Below are positions 31,109 to 39,573 of a stretch of 64,000 nt of DNA, in pieces (the stretch's first letter is position 1; every line of letters begins with the position of its first letter). Under the pieces are notes generated by a model. It was not told the DNA's origin and ran no database searches. It worked only from the letters and a program-made list of their open reading frames with translations. A program made the position numbers and the translations under genes. Source of the DNA: Pseudomonas sp. Os17 (GTDB lineage: Bacteria; Pseudomonadota; Gammaproteobacteria; Pseudomonadales; Pseudomonadaceae); the NCBI RefSeq assembly GCF_001547895.1, contig NZ_AP014627.1, positions 3,475,501 to 3,539,500 of the forward strand, in the 5' to 3' direction.

Positions 31109-32415
31109 AGCGCGGCGGCTACCTCTGGCACCTGGCCCTGAGCATGGGCACGCGGCTGGCGATGATCGGCCTGCGCCTGCTGCGCAACGTGTTGCTGGCG
31201 CGCTTGCTGGGCCCCGCCGATCGTGGCCTGTTCGCCCTGCTCAGCACCCTGCCGGACCTGATCGCGGCCCTGACCAGCGGCGGCCTGAACACCGCCGTCG
31301 GCTATGAAGCGGCGCGCCAGCGCCCCATGGGCCTGCTGCTGACCCAAGTGCTGGTCTACGGCTGCCTGCTGGCCAGCCTGCTGACCCTGGCCGGGCTGGC
31401 CCTGCTGAACACCTGGGGCAGCAGCTGGGAACTGAGCCTGCAACTGGGCGACCTGGCGTGGCTGTTGTTGCTGGCGGTGCCGATCACCGTGCTCAAGAGC
31501 GGCCTCTTGACCCTGCACAACGCCGACGGTCGGGTCGAGGCCTTCAATGCCCTGCGCCTGCTGGAATCCCTGGTGCCGTTGCTGTTGTTTGTCGGCCTGT
31601 GGTGGATCTGGCGCGACCAGCCCCTGTCGGCGGCCCTGGTCAGCTGGCTGGGCGGCACCCTGCTGGTGGTGGTGGTCGGCTGGTGCTGGCTGCGCCGCTG
31701 GCATGACCTGCGCCTGCGCTGGCAGGCCGGTGAGCAAGGCAAGCTGCTGCGCTACAGCGCCCAGAGTCACCCGGGGGTGTTGTCGCAACAGTTGATGCTG
31801 CGCTCGGACTACCTGTTCATCGGCGCCCTGCTGGACCCCGCCGCGCTGGGCTGGTACGCCATGGCCAGCGCGGCTGCCGAGCTGCTGCTGATCATTCCCG
31901 AGGCGGTGACCACGCCGCTGATGAAACGCCTGCTGCAGCAAGGTGCGGGCATCGAAGAACTGACGGCCCTGGCCTTGCGCCTGACCGCCACGGTGATGCT
32001 CGGCGCCTGCCTGGGCATGGCGCTGATCGGCCAGTGGCTGATCGTCACCCTGTTCGGCGCCGCCTATGCCCCGGCCTATGACGCCCTGCTGGCGCTGCTG
32101 CCGGGGCTGTTCGGCCTGTGCTACGCGAGCATCCTGCGCCTGGACCTGTTGGGCAAACAGCGCCCCGGCACGCTGTCGCTGCTGCTGGCCGGTGGGGCCC
32201 TGCTGAACCTGGCCCTCAACGCGCTGCTGATCCCGCCATTGGGCATCGTCGGCGCCGGGCTGGCCTCGTCCATCGCCTATCTCGCGGTCAGCCTGGCCAT
32301 GCTCGGCCTGTATTGCCGCCTCAGTGGTGTGGCCTGGTACCGCACCCTGATCCTGTTACCTGGAGACATCGTTTACGTGCGCCAGTTACTGCGCCCTAAG
32401 GAAAAGGCCCAATGA
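31105..32415 (+). CDS. Polysaccharide flippase (Wzx/MATE-like)
   Basis: Integral membrane protein of 436 residues with about 12 helices, beginning RLAMIGLRLLRNVLLARLLGPADRGLFALLSTLPD, the usual Wzx N-terminus. Predicted to flip the lipid-linked repeat unit across the inner membrane. ATGA overlap with the deacetylase gene. Confidence 0.87.
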   Translation: MKRGGYLWHLALSMGTRLAMIGLRLLRNVLLARLLGPADRGLFALLSTLPDLIAALTSGGLNTAVGYEAARQRPMGLLLTQVLVYGCLLASLLTLAGLALLNTWGSSWELSLQLGDLAWLLLLAVPITVLKSGLLTLHNADGRVEAFNALRLLESLVPLLLFVGLWWIWRDQPLSAALVSWLGGTLLVVVVGWCWLRRWHDLRLRWQAGEQGKLLRYSAQSHPGVLSQQLMLRSDYLFIGALLDPAALGWYAMASAAAELLLIIPEAVTTPLMKRLLQQGAGIEELTALALRLTATVMLGACLGMALIGQWLIVTLFGAAYAPAYDALLALLPGLFGLCYASILRLDLLGKQRPGTLSLLLAGGALLNLALNALLIPPLGIVGAGLASSIAYLAVSLAMLGLYCRLSGVAWYRTLILLPGDIVYVRQLLRPKEKAQ

Positions 32416-35036
32416 AACCCTGCTCCCTGCTCGCCGTGCTGCTGATCTCGGCGGCCGGCTCGCTGCACGCGGCCCCCCTGCAATGGGGCGATATCCGCGA
32501 TGGCAGCCTCTACCTGCAAGCCAACGCCGACGACACCCTGAACCTGCGCTGGAGCCCGGCCTGGCAAAGCGACGCCAACCAGGAGCAGCTGTACCTGTTG
32601 CGCCCGGATGGCCAACTGCTGCAACAACTGGACATCCGCGCCGACCAGCCCTACGGCCAACGGGAAATCCAGCTGCCGGCGGCGCCGGGCGACTATCGCC
32701 TGCAAGTACCGGGCTACAGTTTTCGCAACTTCAAGGTCAGCCACGACAGTGCAACCCTGGCGCAGTTCGAACCGGCCAAGGTGCACTTCAGCGCCGACGT
32801 GCCAAGCGGCGTGGAACTTTACTTTCGCGTGCCCGCCGGGGCACAGGCGGTGCTGGCCGGCAAGTATTACGGCGGCGTCAGCGTGCTGCAGGCCACGCGC
32901 CTGAGTGACAACCAGGTGCTGCACCTGAAGCTGGAGGAACACTCGCAGTACGGCCAATTCGACCAGATCGCCCTGCCATCGGCCCAGCAGGATGAGGTCT
33001 GGCGCCTGTCCCTGGGCGGTTCCGGCAAGGCCGCTTTCTGGCTCGACGGCACGGCCAACCTGTTCGCCCAGGACCTGCGTCAGTTGCACCCACTGCAATG
33101 GACCCCGGGGCGGGTCGAACTGGACCTCAAGCCGCAGATGCGTGGTCCCAGCCCGCACCTGGGGATCGCCCTGCCCTATGCCGAACCGCCATCGTCGACC
33201 TTCGAGCTGCTGCGCGCCCTGGGCCCGCAGGCTGCCAACTTCTACAGTTTCGTCGATGTGATCCAGCAAGAACCCCAGCGGGAAATCACCTTTCGCCGGC
33301 TGTACCGCGAAGACTTCAAGATCGAGCGCGACATCACCTTGCTGGCCGGCACCGGCCGCCGGGCCGTGCTGGACGCCGACAGCGCCACCCTGGCCGGGCT
33401 CGACGCCTGGCTGGCGGACAGCGTGCGCCTGGGCAACCAGGGCCTGCATTACCTGGCCTTTGCCGACGAACCCAACCTCAACTTCCCCAGCTACGCAGCG
33501 TTTGCCGCCTATTTTGCGCAGATGCTGGAACACACCAAGGCCAACTCCGACGCCCGCGCCGCCGGAGTGCGCATTGCCATGCCGGTGAGTTCACGACTGC
33601 TGGACGGTCCCTTTCGCATTGGCGCCGGGCAACGCCGGGGCATCGACTGGGCCCGGCAATTGCTGGCCGAACACGGTGCTGACATCGATGCCCTGGCCTG
33701 GCACGAATGGATGGTCCGCGACCTGCTGGCCACCCGTCGCTATCGCACCAGCGTGCGCGCCGCCGCCGATCTGGTGGGGCTCGATGAGCAGGGCCGGCCA
33801 CGCAAGGCGCTGCTGCTGAGCCAGACCAATATCTCCAGCGGCCCGGACCTGAGCCCCTATCAGCAGGACACCCACTACGCCGCCCTGTGGTGGACCTCGG
33901 TGGTGATCAACGCCTCCCAGGACGGCCTGCTGGACATGCTCAACTGGTTCCAGGCCGCCGACGAACCCGACTACCCCAAGGGCATGCTGGCCCAGCAGGA
34001 TGCCCAGCGCTTCAGCCTCAAGCCGGTGGCCGTGGCCCAGCAGTTCATCCGGCAGCATTGGCTGGGCCAGGTCCAGGCCCTGGACAACCCGTCCTTTGAG
34101 GTGGATGCCCTGGCCCTGCGCGAAGGTCAGCGCCACAGCCTGCTGGGGGTGGCCAAGACGCCGCGCACGCAAAACGTCGAACTGGGCGACGCCACCATCT
34201 GCCAAGCGAGCCCCACCCTCGAACTGCTGGGCGCCGATGGCCGCAGCCGTCACACCGAGCTGCACTGCAGCGATGGCCGGGCCAGCTTCCAGCTGCCCGG
34301 TGAAACCCCTGTGTGCCTTGACCTGGAACACCCTATGAGTCGCTTGACCGGCCTGCTGGCCAAAATCCGCCGCAAGGGCCTGCGGGGCAGCCTGCGGGTA
34401 TTGCGTGAACGCTTCTTCTATTACCACTGGGAGCTGTTGACCCTGGAACGGACCCTGGCCCTGCCGGTGCCCTGCCCCATCAGCCCCCAGCGCTGGCCCC
34501 AGGTGCCCATCACCCGGGAGCTGCTGCCGGCCTTCGACAAGTACTTCAAGGCCCAGTTGCCGGCGATTCGCGGCCTGCTGGACAAGGGCAGTCGCGGCAG
34601 CGCGCACCTGGATGAAGACGGCAACGTGATGATGATGGTCTGGGTCAGCGAGCGCGATTACTACGACGACCAGCTGTACCGCTGCTGGATGCGCATGCCC
34701 CCCGGCTGCCTGTACCAGTTCGCCGGTGAGTGCGCGCCGCCCTTTCGCGGCTCCGGGGTGGTGATCCTGGCGCAGAAGATGCTCTGGGACGAGTACCGCG
34801 AACGGGGCTTCAAGGCCACCCGGGCCCTGGTCAACGTGCGCAACGAGCCGGCGCTGAAGATGCACATGCGCCTGGGCTTCCAGGAAGTCGGGGAATCCCT
34901 GCATGTGCATTGCCTGTTGCGCTGCCTGCACTGGCATCGCCGCCGGCCCTATCACCAGCCCCGCCTGCAGCACTTGCGCCGCGGTCGCCTGGCCCAGGCC
35001 CCGGCCATCACTGACCATGAGAAGGAGCGTTCGTGA
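32412..35036 (+). CDS. Fusion: exported clan-A-like glycoside hydrolase plus C-terminal GNAT acetyltransferase
   Basis: An 874-residue frame. Residues 1-20 are a signal peptide. Residues about 21-640 resemble a beta-sandwich plus TIM-barrel hydrolase of the GH39/PslG sort, with LAFADEPNLN (Glu353, acid/base-like) and DALAWHEW; the next strand reads LLLSQTN where a nucleophile glutamate might be expected. Residues 642-874 look like a separate cytosolic GNAT enzyme (YRERGFKATRALVNVRNEPALKMHMRLGFQEVGE). A periplasmic hydrolase joined to a CoA-using enzyme is odd. The junction at 34331-34338 reads CCCTATGA: one C fewer would end the hydrolase at TGA, overlapping an ATG start (34335) for a 233-residue GNAT, exactly like the other ATGA overlaps here. 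So this is either a real fusion or a frameshift. Confidence 0.72.
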   Translation: MKPCSLLAVLLISAAGSLHAAPLQWGDIRDGSLYLQANADDTLNLRWSPAWQSDANQEQLYLLRPDGQLLQQLDIRADQPYGQREIQLPAAPGDYRLQVPGYSFRNFKVSHDSATLAQFEPAKVHFSADVPSGVELYFRVPAGAQAVLAGKYYGGVSVLQATRLSDNQVLHLKLEEHSQYGQFDQIALPSAQQDEVWRLSLGGSGKAAFWLDGTANLFAQDLRQLHPLQWTPGRVELDLKPQMRGPSPHLGIALPYAEPPSSTFELLRALGPQAANFYSFVDVIQQEPQREITFRRLYREDFKIERDITLLAGTGRRAVLDADSATLAGLDAWLADSVRLGNQGLHYLAFADEPNLNFPSYAAFAAYFAQMLEHTKANSDARAAGVRIAMPVSSRLLDGPFRIGAGQRRGIDWARQLLAEHGADIDALAWHEWMVRDLLATRRYRTSVRAAADLVGLDEQGRPRKALLLSQTNISSGPDLSPYQQDTHYAALWWTSVVINASQDGLLDMLNWFQAADEPDYPKGMLAQQDAQRFSLKPVAVAQQFIRQHWLGQVQALDNPSFEVDALALREGQRHSLLGVAKTPRTQNVELGDATICQASPTLELLGADGRSRHTELHCSDGRASFQLPGETPVCLDLEHPMSRLTGLLAKIRRKGLRGSLRVLRERFFYYHWELLTLERTLALPVPCPISPQRWPQVPITRELLPAFDKYFKAQLPAIRGLLDKGSRGSAHLDEDGNVMMMVWVSERDYYDDQLYRCWMRMPPGCLYQFAGECAPPFRGSGVVILAQKMLWDEYRERGFKATRALVNVRNEPALKMHMRLGFQEVGESLHVHCLLRCLHWHRRRPYHQPRLQHLRRGRLAQAPAITDHEKERS

Positions 35037-36157
35037 ATCTGCGTTGGCAATGGTGCGCCAGCCTCGGCGCGCAAGACTTCCCCGCCGGGGCCTATGAACA
35101 ACTGCGCCAGCAGGTCGAGGACGCTACGCCGTTCAATCGCCTGAGCTGGCTGCGGGGCGCGGAACAGGCCCTGCGACAGCAGCAGTTGCAGATTCTCCTG
35201 GGCTGGCAGGGCGAGCAGTTGCTGCTGTGCCTGCCGCTGATCCGTGGCCGCGAATCCCGGGCCGGGCTGAGGCTGCAGGTGGTGCGCCACCTGGGTCATC
35301 CCCTGAGCGACCGCCTGGCACTGCTGGTGGCCGAGGCCGGCCGTCCGGCCATGGCCGAGGCACTCAGGCAGATCCGCCGGCAACTGCCCCACGACCTGCT
35401 GCAACTGCATGAGCTGGTGGACGCCGACCGCCTGCTGGCGCCCTGGTGCCGGGCTAGCGGCTACAGCCAGTCGTCACTGAGCTGTCGCGTGCCGGAGCAC
35501 CTGATCGTTGCCGCCGACGGCGAAGAACCCAGCGGCACCCTGCGCTACGAACTGCGCCGGGGCCGCAAGCGCTGCGCGGAAATCGACGCCCGGGTGGTTC
35601 GCCTGGACCCCGGGGCCGACGACATCGATCCACTGCTGGAGCGCCTGCGCGAAGTGGAGCAAGCCAGCTGGAAAGGTGCCGACGGCCTGGGGATCTTCTC
35701 CGGGCCTGAGCGCCAGCAATGGATGGGCACCGCGTTGCGCGGACTGGCCGCCGAAGGCTGCGTGCGGGTGGTGATGCTGGAGCACCAGGGGCGCTGCATC
35801 AGCTATCGCCTGGGCCTGCTGGAGCGCGGGCGCCTGTATGACTACAACATCGCCTTCCTCGCCGAGTACGCCAATCTGGGCAGTGGCCGGCTGCTGCTGG
35901 ACGAGTGGATTCGCTGGGGGCTGGATGCCGGCTGGCAGTGGGTGGACGCCTCCCGGGTCAGCCTCAGTCGCTCCAGCCATCAACTGCACGAACGCATGAG
36001 CGGCCTGGTGTTGCAGCAACGCTGGAGCTTCTATTCCTGGCGCCCCCGGGGCTTGTTGCTGGGGCTCGCCGAACGCCTCTGGCTGCTGCTCAAACCGCGC
36101 CTCAAGGCCTGGCGCGAACGCCGCCAGGCCGATACCGCACAAGGAACCCGTCGATGA
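35033..36157 (+). CDS. GNAT-fold acyltransferase, FemAB/CelD-like (Acetyltransf_6)
   Basis: A 374-residue two-lobe acyltransferase of the kind found in exopolysaccharide and cellulose loci (CelD/BcsL). The C-terminal GNAT lobe has VVMLEHQGRCISYRLGL and YDYNIAFLAEYANLGSGRLLLDEWIRWG, typical of the family. It starts at GTG in a GTGA overlap with the preceding stop, with AAGGAG seven bases upstream. Probably decorates the repeat unit with an acyl or aminoacyl group. Confidence 0.8.
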   Translation: MNLRWQWCASLGAQDFPAGAYEQLRQQVEDATPFNRLSWLRGAEQALRQQQLQILLGWQGEQLLLCLPLIRGRESRAGLRLQVVRHLGHPLSDRLALLVAEAGRPAMAEALRQIRRQLPHDLLQLHELVDADRLLAPWCRASGYSQSSLSCRVPEHLIVAADGEEPSGTLRYELRRGRKRCAEIDARVVRLDPGADDIDPLLERLREVEQASWKGADGLGIFSGPERQQWMGTALRGLAAEGCVRVVMLEHQGRCISYRLGLLERGRLYDYNIAFLAEYANLGSGRLLLDEWIRWGLDAGWQWVDASRVSLSRSSHQLHERMSGLVLQQRWSFYSWRPRGLLLGLAERLWLLLKPRLKAWRERRQADTAQGTRR

Positions 36158-36933
36158 AACAGACCCTCAATGCGACCCGGGCAAACCGGGTCATCGTCAA
36201 CGCCGACGATTTCGGCCTCGATCCGGACTACAACCAACTGACCCTGGAAGCCTTCAAGCGCGGGGTGATCAGCTCGGCGACCCTGATGGCCAACATGCCG
36301 GCCTTCGAGGACGCCTGTCGCCTGAGCCATGAACACGGGTTGCTGGGACGCATCGGCCTGCACTTCAACCTGACCTACGGCGCGCCCCTGAGCCAGGACA
36401 TTGCCCGCCAGCCGCTGTTGTGCAATGCACGGGGGCAATTCGAGCTGAGCCTGCCACGCTCGGCCCTGCGCCTGTCGAAGGCCGCGGCCGACGCGGTATG
36501 GCAGGAACTGCAGGCACAGTGGCAACGCTGCCTCGACCAGGGCCTGCGGCCCAGCCATATCGACTCGCACCAGCATGTGCACAACCTGTGGCCAGTGGCG
36601 CCGATCGTCGCCCGCTTCGCCGCCCGGCAGGGGGTGCCTGTGCGCCTGGCGCGCAATGTCGGTGGCAATATCGGTCCGCTCAAGCGGATGTTCAAAAGCG
36701 CCTTGAACCGGCGCATCGCCTGGCTGGCGGGAGGCACGGTGCGTTGGGTGTGCACGCCCAGGGACTTGCTGGAGGGCTTTTGCCCGGCCGGCGTGGTGGA
36801 GGTGGTGGCTCACCCGACCCGCTTGGCCGACGGTGATTTCGGCGACGACTACCTGCCAGCCGGGCAATCCCTGGAGCAGTTGCTGAACCGCGCCCTGCCC
36901 CGGCATCAACGGATCGCCTACAGCGAACTGTGA
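36154..36933 (+). CDS. ChbG/YdjC-family carbohydrate deacetylase
   Basis: A 259-residue protein with the family's metal-binding motifs in order: VIVNADDFGLDPDYN (Asp pair), GLHFNLTYG, PSHIDSHQHVHNL (His ligands) and VVAHPTRLAD. The known member ChbG removes an N-acetyl group from chitobiose. No signal peptide. The start at 36154 overlaps the previous stop (ATGA) with AAGGAA upstream. This is the last gene of the operon, and no Rho-independent terminator follows it. Confidence 0.85.
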   Translation: MKQTLNATRANRVIVNADDFGLDPDYNQLTLEAFKRGVISSATLMANMPAFEDACRLSHEHGLLGRIGLHFNLTYGAPLSQDIARQPLLCNARGQFELSLPRSALRLSKAAADAVWQELQAQWQRCLDQGLRPSHIDSHQHVHNLWPVAPIVARFAARQGVPVRLARNVGGNIGPLKRMFKSALNRRIAWLAGGTVRWVCTPRDLLEGFCPAGVVEVVAHPTRLADGDFGDDYLPAGQSLEQLLNRALPRHQRIAYSEL

Positions 36934-37005
36934 AGCCGGATCGGGCGTGGCGTGAAAGCCGTCGATCGCCGGGCGTTATATAGGACGGGAACGAAATATT
37001 TCAAA

Positions 37006-37038
37006 ATCTATCAATAGGATCTTAATGATAGATTAATC
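37006..37038 (+). promoter_or_regulatory. Inverted repeat and PmrA/BqsR-type direct repeat upstream of the DUF2790 gene
   Basis: In the 215-bp gap after the polysaccharide operon, ATCTATCA (37006-37013) is repeated inverted as TGATAGAT (37026-37033). The same stretch holds TTAAT-N6-TTAAT (37022-37026 and 37033-37037), the spacing of PmrA/BqsR/ColR-type OmpR-family boxes (HTTAAK-N5-HTTAAK). It is about 110 bases before the small secreted-protein gene. Confidence 0.4.
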
Positions 37039-37100
37039 CTAAATAAGCACTCTATTTCGGAGCACACTGGCCCGGAACGCTTTTAGGGCTTCGTGCAGCG

Positions 37101-37122
37101 GGTTCAGCCCTCGGGCTGAACC
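37101..37122 (+). other. Perfect stem-loop in the 5' leader of the DUF2790 gene
   Basis: GGTTCAGCCC, a TC loop, and GGGCTGAACC: ten perfect base pairs, with no T-run after it, ending 26 bases before the ATG at 37149. The lack of a T-run argues against termination; a role in mRNA stability is possible. Confidence 0.5.
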
Positions 37123-37148
37123 GTCACTGTCTGTAATGGAGAACCACT

Positions 37149-37412
37149 ATGAACACACGCAAGCGCTTTGCCCTGGCCGCCTTGGCCCTGTGCGGATTCA
37201 CCGGCCTGGCCCAGGCCTCGGATGTCAACGTTGAAGTCGTGCCCTATCAGTACGGCATGCGCCTGGACGTCGCCAAGGTCATCTCAATGACCGAGCCGCC
37301 GACCAGTCGCTGCGAGGTGGTGACCGCCAATATGCGCTACATCAACAAGGCGGGAGAACTGGCGGAAATCTCCTACCAGAAGCACGCCCACGCCTGCATG
37401 TACGAAAACTGA
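37149..37412 (+). CDS. Small secreted DUF2790-family protein
   Basis: An 87-residue protein with a signal peptide (NTRKRFALAALALCGFTGLAQA, cleavage before SDVNV) and a mature part of about 64 residues with two cysteines (CEVVTANMRYINKAGELAEISYQKHAHAC). It resembles the DUF2790 family of short periplasmic Pseudomonas proteins, several of which respond to metals or envelope stress. AATGGAGAACCACT carries the ribosome site. Function unknown. Confidence 0.8.
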   Translation: MNTRKRFALAALALCGFTGLAQASDVNVEVVPYQYGMRLDVAKVISMTEPPTSRCEVVTANMRYINKAGELAEISYQKHAHACMYEN

Positions 37413-37466
37413 TGCGGCGTGCCGCCCAAGGGACCCGCCAAGGTGAGCGTTGTCAGGGGACCGCGC

Positions 37467-37733
37467 TCAATGGGCCCTGCGCTTGAGACCAGGCAGCCCG
37501 CCCGGGGCATTGGCCAGGTCGTAGCGCAATTCGGCGATCAGTTCGTTGATTTCCCGGCAGCCATTGAGCTGCGCAGCGTCGATGCCGCTGACCACCAGCT
37601 CGACCCGGTCGGTTTCATGGTCGCCATAGACCTTGACCGTCATCGACAGGTCCGGGCTCAGGGTGCATTGGCAGCGTTTGGGCAGAAAGCTGCTCTCAAT
37701 GATGTTGCGCAGTTCCAGGGCAGATAAAAACAT
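37467..37733 (-). CDS. DUF1652-family small protein
   Basis: An 88-residue cytosolic protein with the family's start (LSALELRNIIESSFLPKRCQCTLSPDLSMTVKVYG). The ATG at 37733 has GGAG nine bases upstream; the ATG at 37748 has none and would only add five residues. Common across Pseudomonas in several copies, with no known role. It is convergent with the DUF2790 gene. Confidence 0.8.
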   Translation of the reverse strand: MFLSALELRNIIESSFLPKRCQCTLSPDLSMTVKVYGDHETDRVELVVSGIDAAQLNGCREINELIAELRYDLANAPGGLPGLKRRAH

Positions 37734-38059
37734 GCTGACGCTCTCCATCTATTCAACACGACCAGTCAATGGGCGAGTCCCTGCTGGTCGCGACATCCGT
37801 GTTCGTTAGCGATCCTGGCTCAGGTCCGTTTTGTCCTAACAGACGAAGCCAGGTTACAGAGTAGGCCGCTTTGGCGACCTTGCTAAATTCGATTTTGCTC
37901 TCAGTACCGGGGGTTTCGACTTTAAGCCGGCCATGGCAGGCGGTTGCGCGGCGGGTTTGCCGCCCCGCAGAATGCCCCGGTCTTGCTCAACAGCGTCGCC
38001 CGCTCCAAGAGTCACACCTGATACAACGCTGATCCTTGCCCTCGCCCGGAGTTCCCGCC
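37734..38059. other. Intergenic region without a recognisable gene
   Basis: About 325 bp between divergent genes. I see a GC-rich self-complementary patch (GGCGGG-TTTG-CCGCC near 37955-37969) and no convincing reading frame, terminator or known repeat. It must hold the promoters of the DUF1652 and NIPSNAP genes. Confidence 0.6.
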
Positions 38060-38365
38060 TTGATTACCTGCCATGTCAAATACGTGATCGATCCCTACCA
38101 ACTGGCCGAGTTCGAAGCCTATTCCAAAGCCTGGATCGCCGTGGTCAGGCGTTTGGGCGGCACCCACCATGGCTATTTCCTGCCCTCGGAAGGGGCCAGC
38201 AACATTGCCTATTGCCTGTTCAGCTTCCCGTCCCTGGCCGATTACGAAGCCTATCGCCAGAACGCCCTTAGCGATCCGGACAGCGTGGCCCTGGTGGCGT
38301 CGGTGATGGAGAAGAAATTCATCCTCAGTTACGAGCGCAGCTTCCTGCGTCCACTGCTCTCATAG
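38060..38365 (+). CDS. NIPSNAP-family protein
   Basis: A 101-residue dimeric alpha/beta-barrel type protein (TCHVKYVIDPYQLAEFEAYSKAW, GTHHGYFLPSEGASNIAYCLFSFPSLADYEAYR). The TTG start at 38060 has GGAG eight bases upstream; a longer frame from 38036 lacks a ribosome site. NIPSNAP proteins are of unclear function in bacteria. Confidence 0.8.
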   Translation: MITCHVKYVIDPYQLAEFEAYSKAWIAVVRRLGGTHHGYFLPSEGASNIAYCLFSFPSLADYEAYRQNALSDPDSVALVASVMEKKFILSYERSFLRPLLS

Positions 38366-38390
38366 GAAACGGCCGGGCGGCCTTCCGCTT

Positions 38391-38457
38391 GCCGGCGCAC
38401 AGGCCGCAACGACGGGGGCCGCTCAGACGGGCGTCTGCGCTGGCAAGCCAGCGGCTA
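38391..38457. repeat. Degenerate REP doublet
   Basis: CTTCCGCTTGCCGGCGCAC at 38393 and GCGCTGGCAAGCCAGCGG ending near 38453 are diverged REP cores in inverted orientation. The right arm reaches the stop codon of the leftward threonine dehydratase gene. Confidence 0.6.
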
Positions 38458-39495
38458 GGCCGGAATGCTGCTCAAGGCGGCGCGTTCGGCGACGTGGCGC
38501 AGGCTGTCGAAATTGATGTTGGCGCCGGAGTCGATGGCCACCAGGGTCTGGCCGCTGATGCCGCCCTGGGCCACGTACTGCTTGATCCCGGCCACCGCCA
38601 GCGCGCCGGACGGCTCGGTGATCGAGCGGGTGTCGTCGTAGATGTCCTTGATGGCGGCGCACAGCTGGTCGTTGCTGACGCTGATCACCTGGTCCACGTG
38701 ATGCCGGCAGATCTGAAAACCGTGCTCGCCGATCTGCGCAACCGCGACGCCGTCGGCAAAGGTGCCCACCGTGGGCAAGACCACCCGCTCCCCCGCCGCC
38801 AATGCCTGCTGCAGGCAGTTGGAATGTTCTGACTCAACGCCCACGATGCGGATCTGTGGCTGCAGGTACTTGACGTAGGCGGCGATCCCGGCGATCAACC
38901 CGCCTCCGCCCACCGGGACGAAGATCGCATCCAGCGGCCCCGGGTGCTGGCGCAGGATCTCCATGGCCACGGTGCCCTGCCCGGCAATCACATGGGGGTC
39001 GTCAAAGGGCGAGACGAAGGTGCTCCCGGTGTGCTGGGCCAGGCTCAGGGCGTGGGCCAGGGCAAAGGGAAAACTCTCGCCATGCAGAATCGCCTCGGCG
39101 TCGCGGCTGCGCACTCCCAGCACCTTGAGTTCCGGGGTGCTGGCGGGCATCACGATGGTCGCCTTGATCCCCAGCTCCCGAGCGGCCAGGGCCACGCCCT
39201 GGGCATGATTGCCGGCGGACGCGGTGATCACCCCCCGCCGCTTCTGCTCCGGGGTGAGTTGCGCCAGGCGGTTGTAGGCACCACGGATCTTGAAGGAAAA
39301 GGTCGGCTGCAGGTCCTCGCGCTTGAGCAGGATCTGATTGCCCAGCCGCTGCGACAGCGCGGGGGCGGCCTGCAGCGGCGTGCAGATCGCCAGGTCGTAC
39401 ACCGGTGCGGCGAGGATCATCTTCACGTAGCGCTCCAGCAAGGCCATGTCGGCGCTGGGCAAAGGGGTACTGGCAAGACGGCTGGGGTGATTCAC
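38455..39495 (-). CDS. ilvA: Threonine ammonia-lyase (threonine dehydratase), short form
   Basis: PLP enzyme converting threonine to 2-oxobutyrate. The PLP lysine is in FSFKIRGAYN (near residue 70), the asparagine in SAGNHAQGVA and the phosphate-binding glycine loop in PVGGGGLIAGI. At 346 residues it lacks the C-terminal ACT-like regulatory domains of the biosynthetic IlvA, like the second Pseudomonas copy (IlvA2), so it should not be feedback-inhibited in the usual way. The GTG start at 39495 has AGGAG seven bases upstream. Transcription appears to be controlled by an attenuator in the leader. A serine or threo-hydroxyaspartate dehydratase role cannot be excluded. Confidence 0.85.
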   Translation of the reverse strand: MNHPSRLASTPLPSADMALLERYVKMILAAPVYDLAICTPLQAAPALSQRLGNQILLKREDLQPTFSFKIRGAYNRLAQLTPEQKRRGVITASAGNHAQGVALAARELGIKATIVMPASTPELKVLGVRSRDAEAILHGESFPFALAHALSLAQHTGSTFVSPFDDPHVIAGQGTVAMEILRQHPGPLDAIFVPVGGGGLIAGIAAYVKYLQPQIRIVGVESEHSNCLQQALAAGERVVLPTVGTFADGVAVAQIGEHGFQICRHHVDQVISVSNDQLCAAIKDIYDDTRSITEPSGALAVAGIKQYVAQGGISGQTLVAIDSGANINFDSLRHVAERAALSSIPA

Positions 39496-39537
39496 GAGGG
39501 TGCTCCTGGCTGTGTTCGGAGCCCGGGAGACAGAGAG

Positions 39538-39562
39538 AAAAAACCCGCCTCCAGGGCGGGTT
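39538..39562 (-). terminator. Attenuator terminator upstream of the threonine dehydratase gene
   Basis: On the minus strand, AACCCGCC (39562-39555), loop CTGGA, GGCGGGTT (39549-39542), then a run of six T ending at 39538. It lies 43 bases before the GTG start and after the leader peptide stop. CCCGCC of its left arm can instead pair with GGCGGG at 39587-39582, which would abolish it. Confidence 0.72.
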
Positions 39563-39573
39563 GGGTGCAGTCG

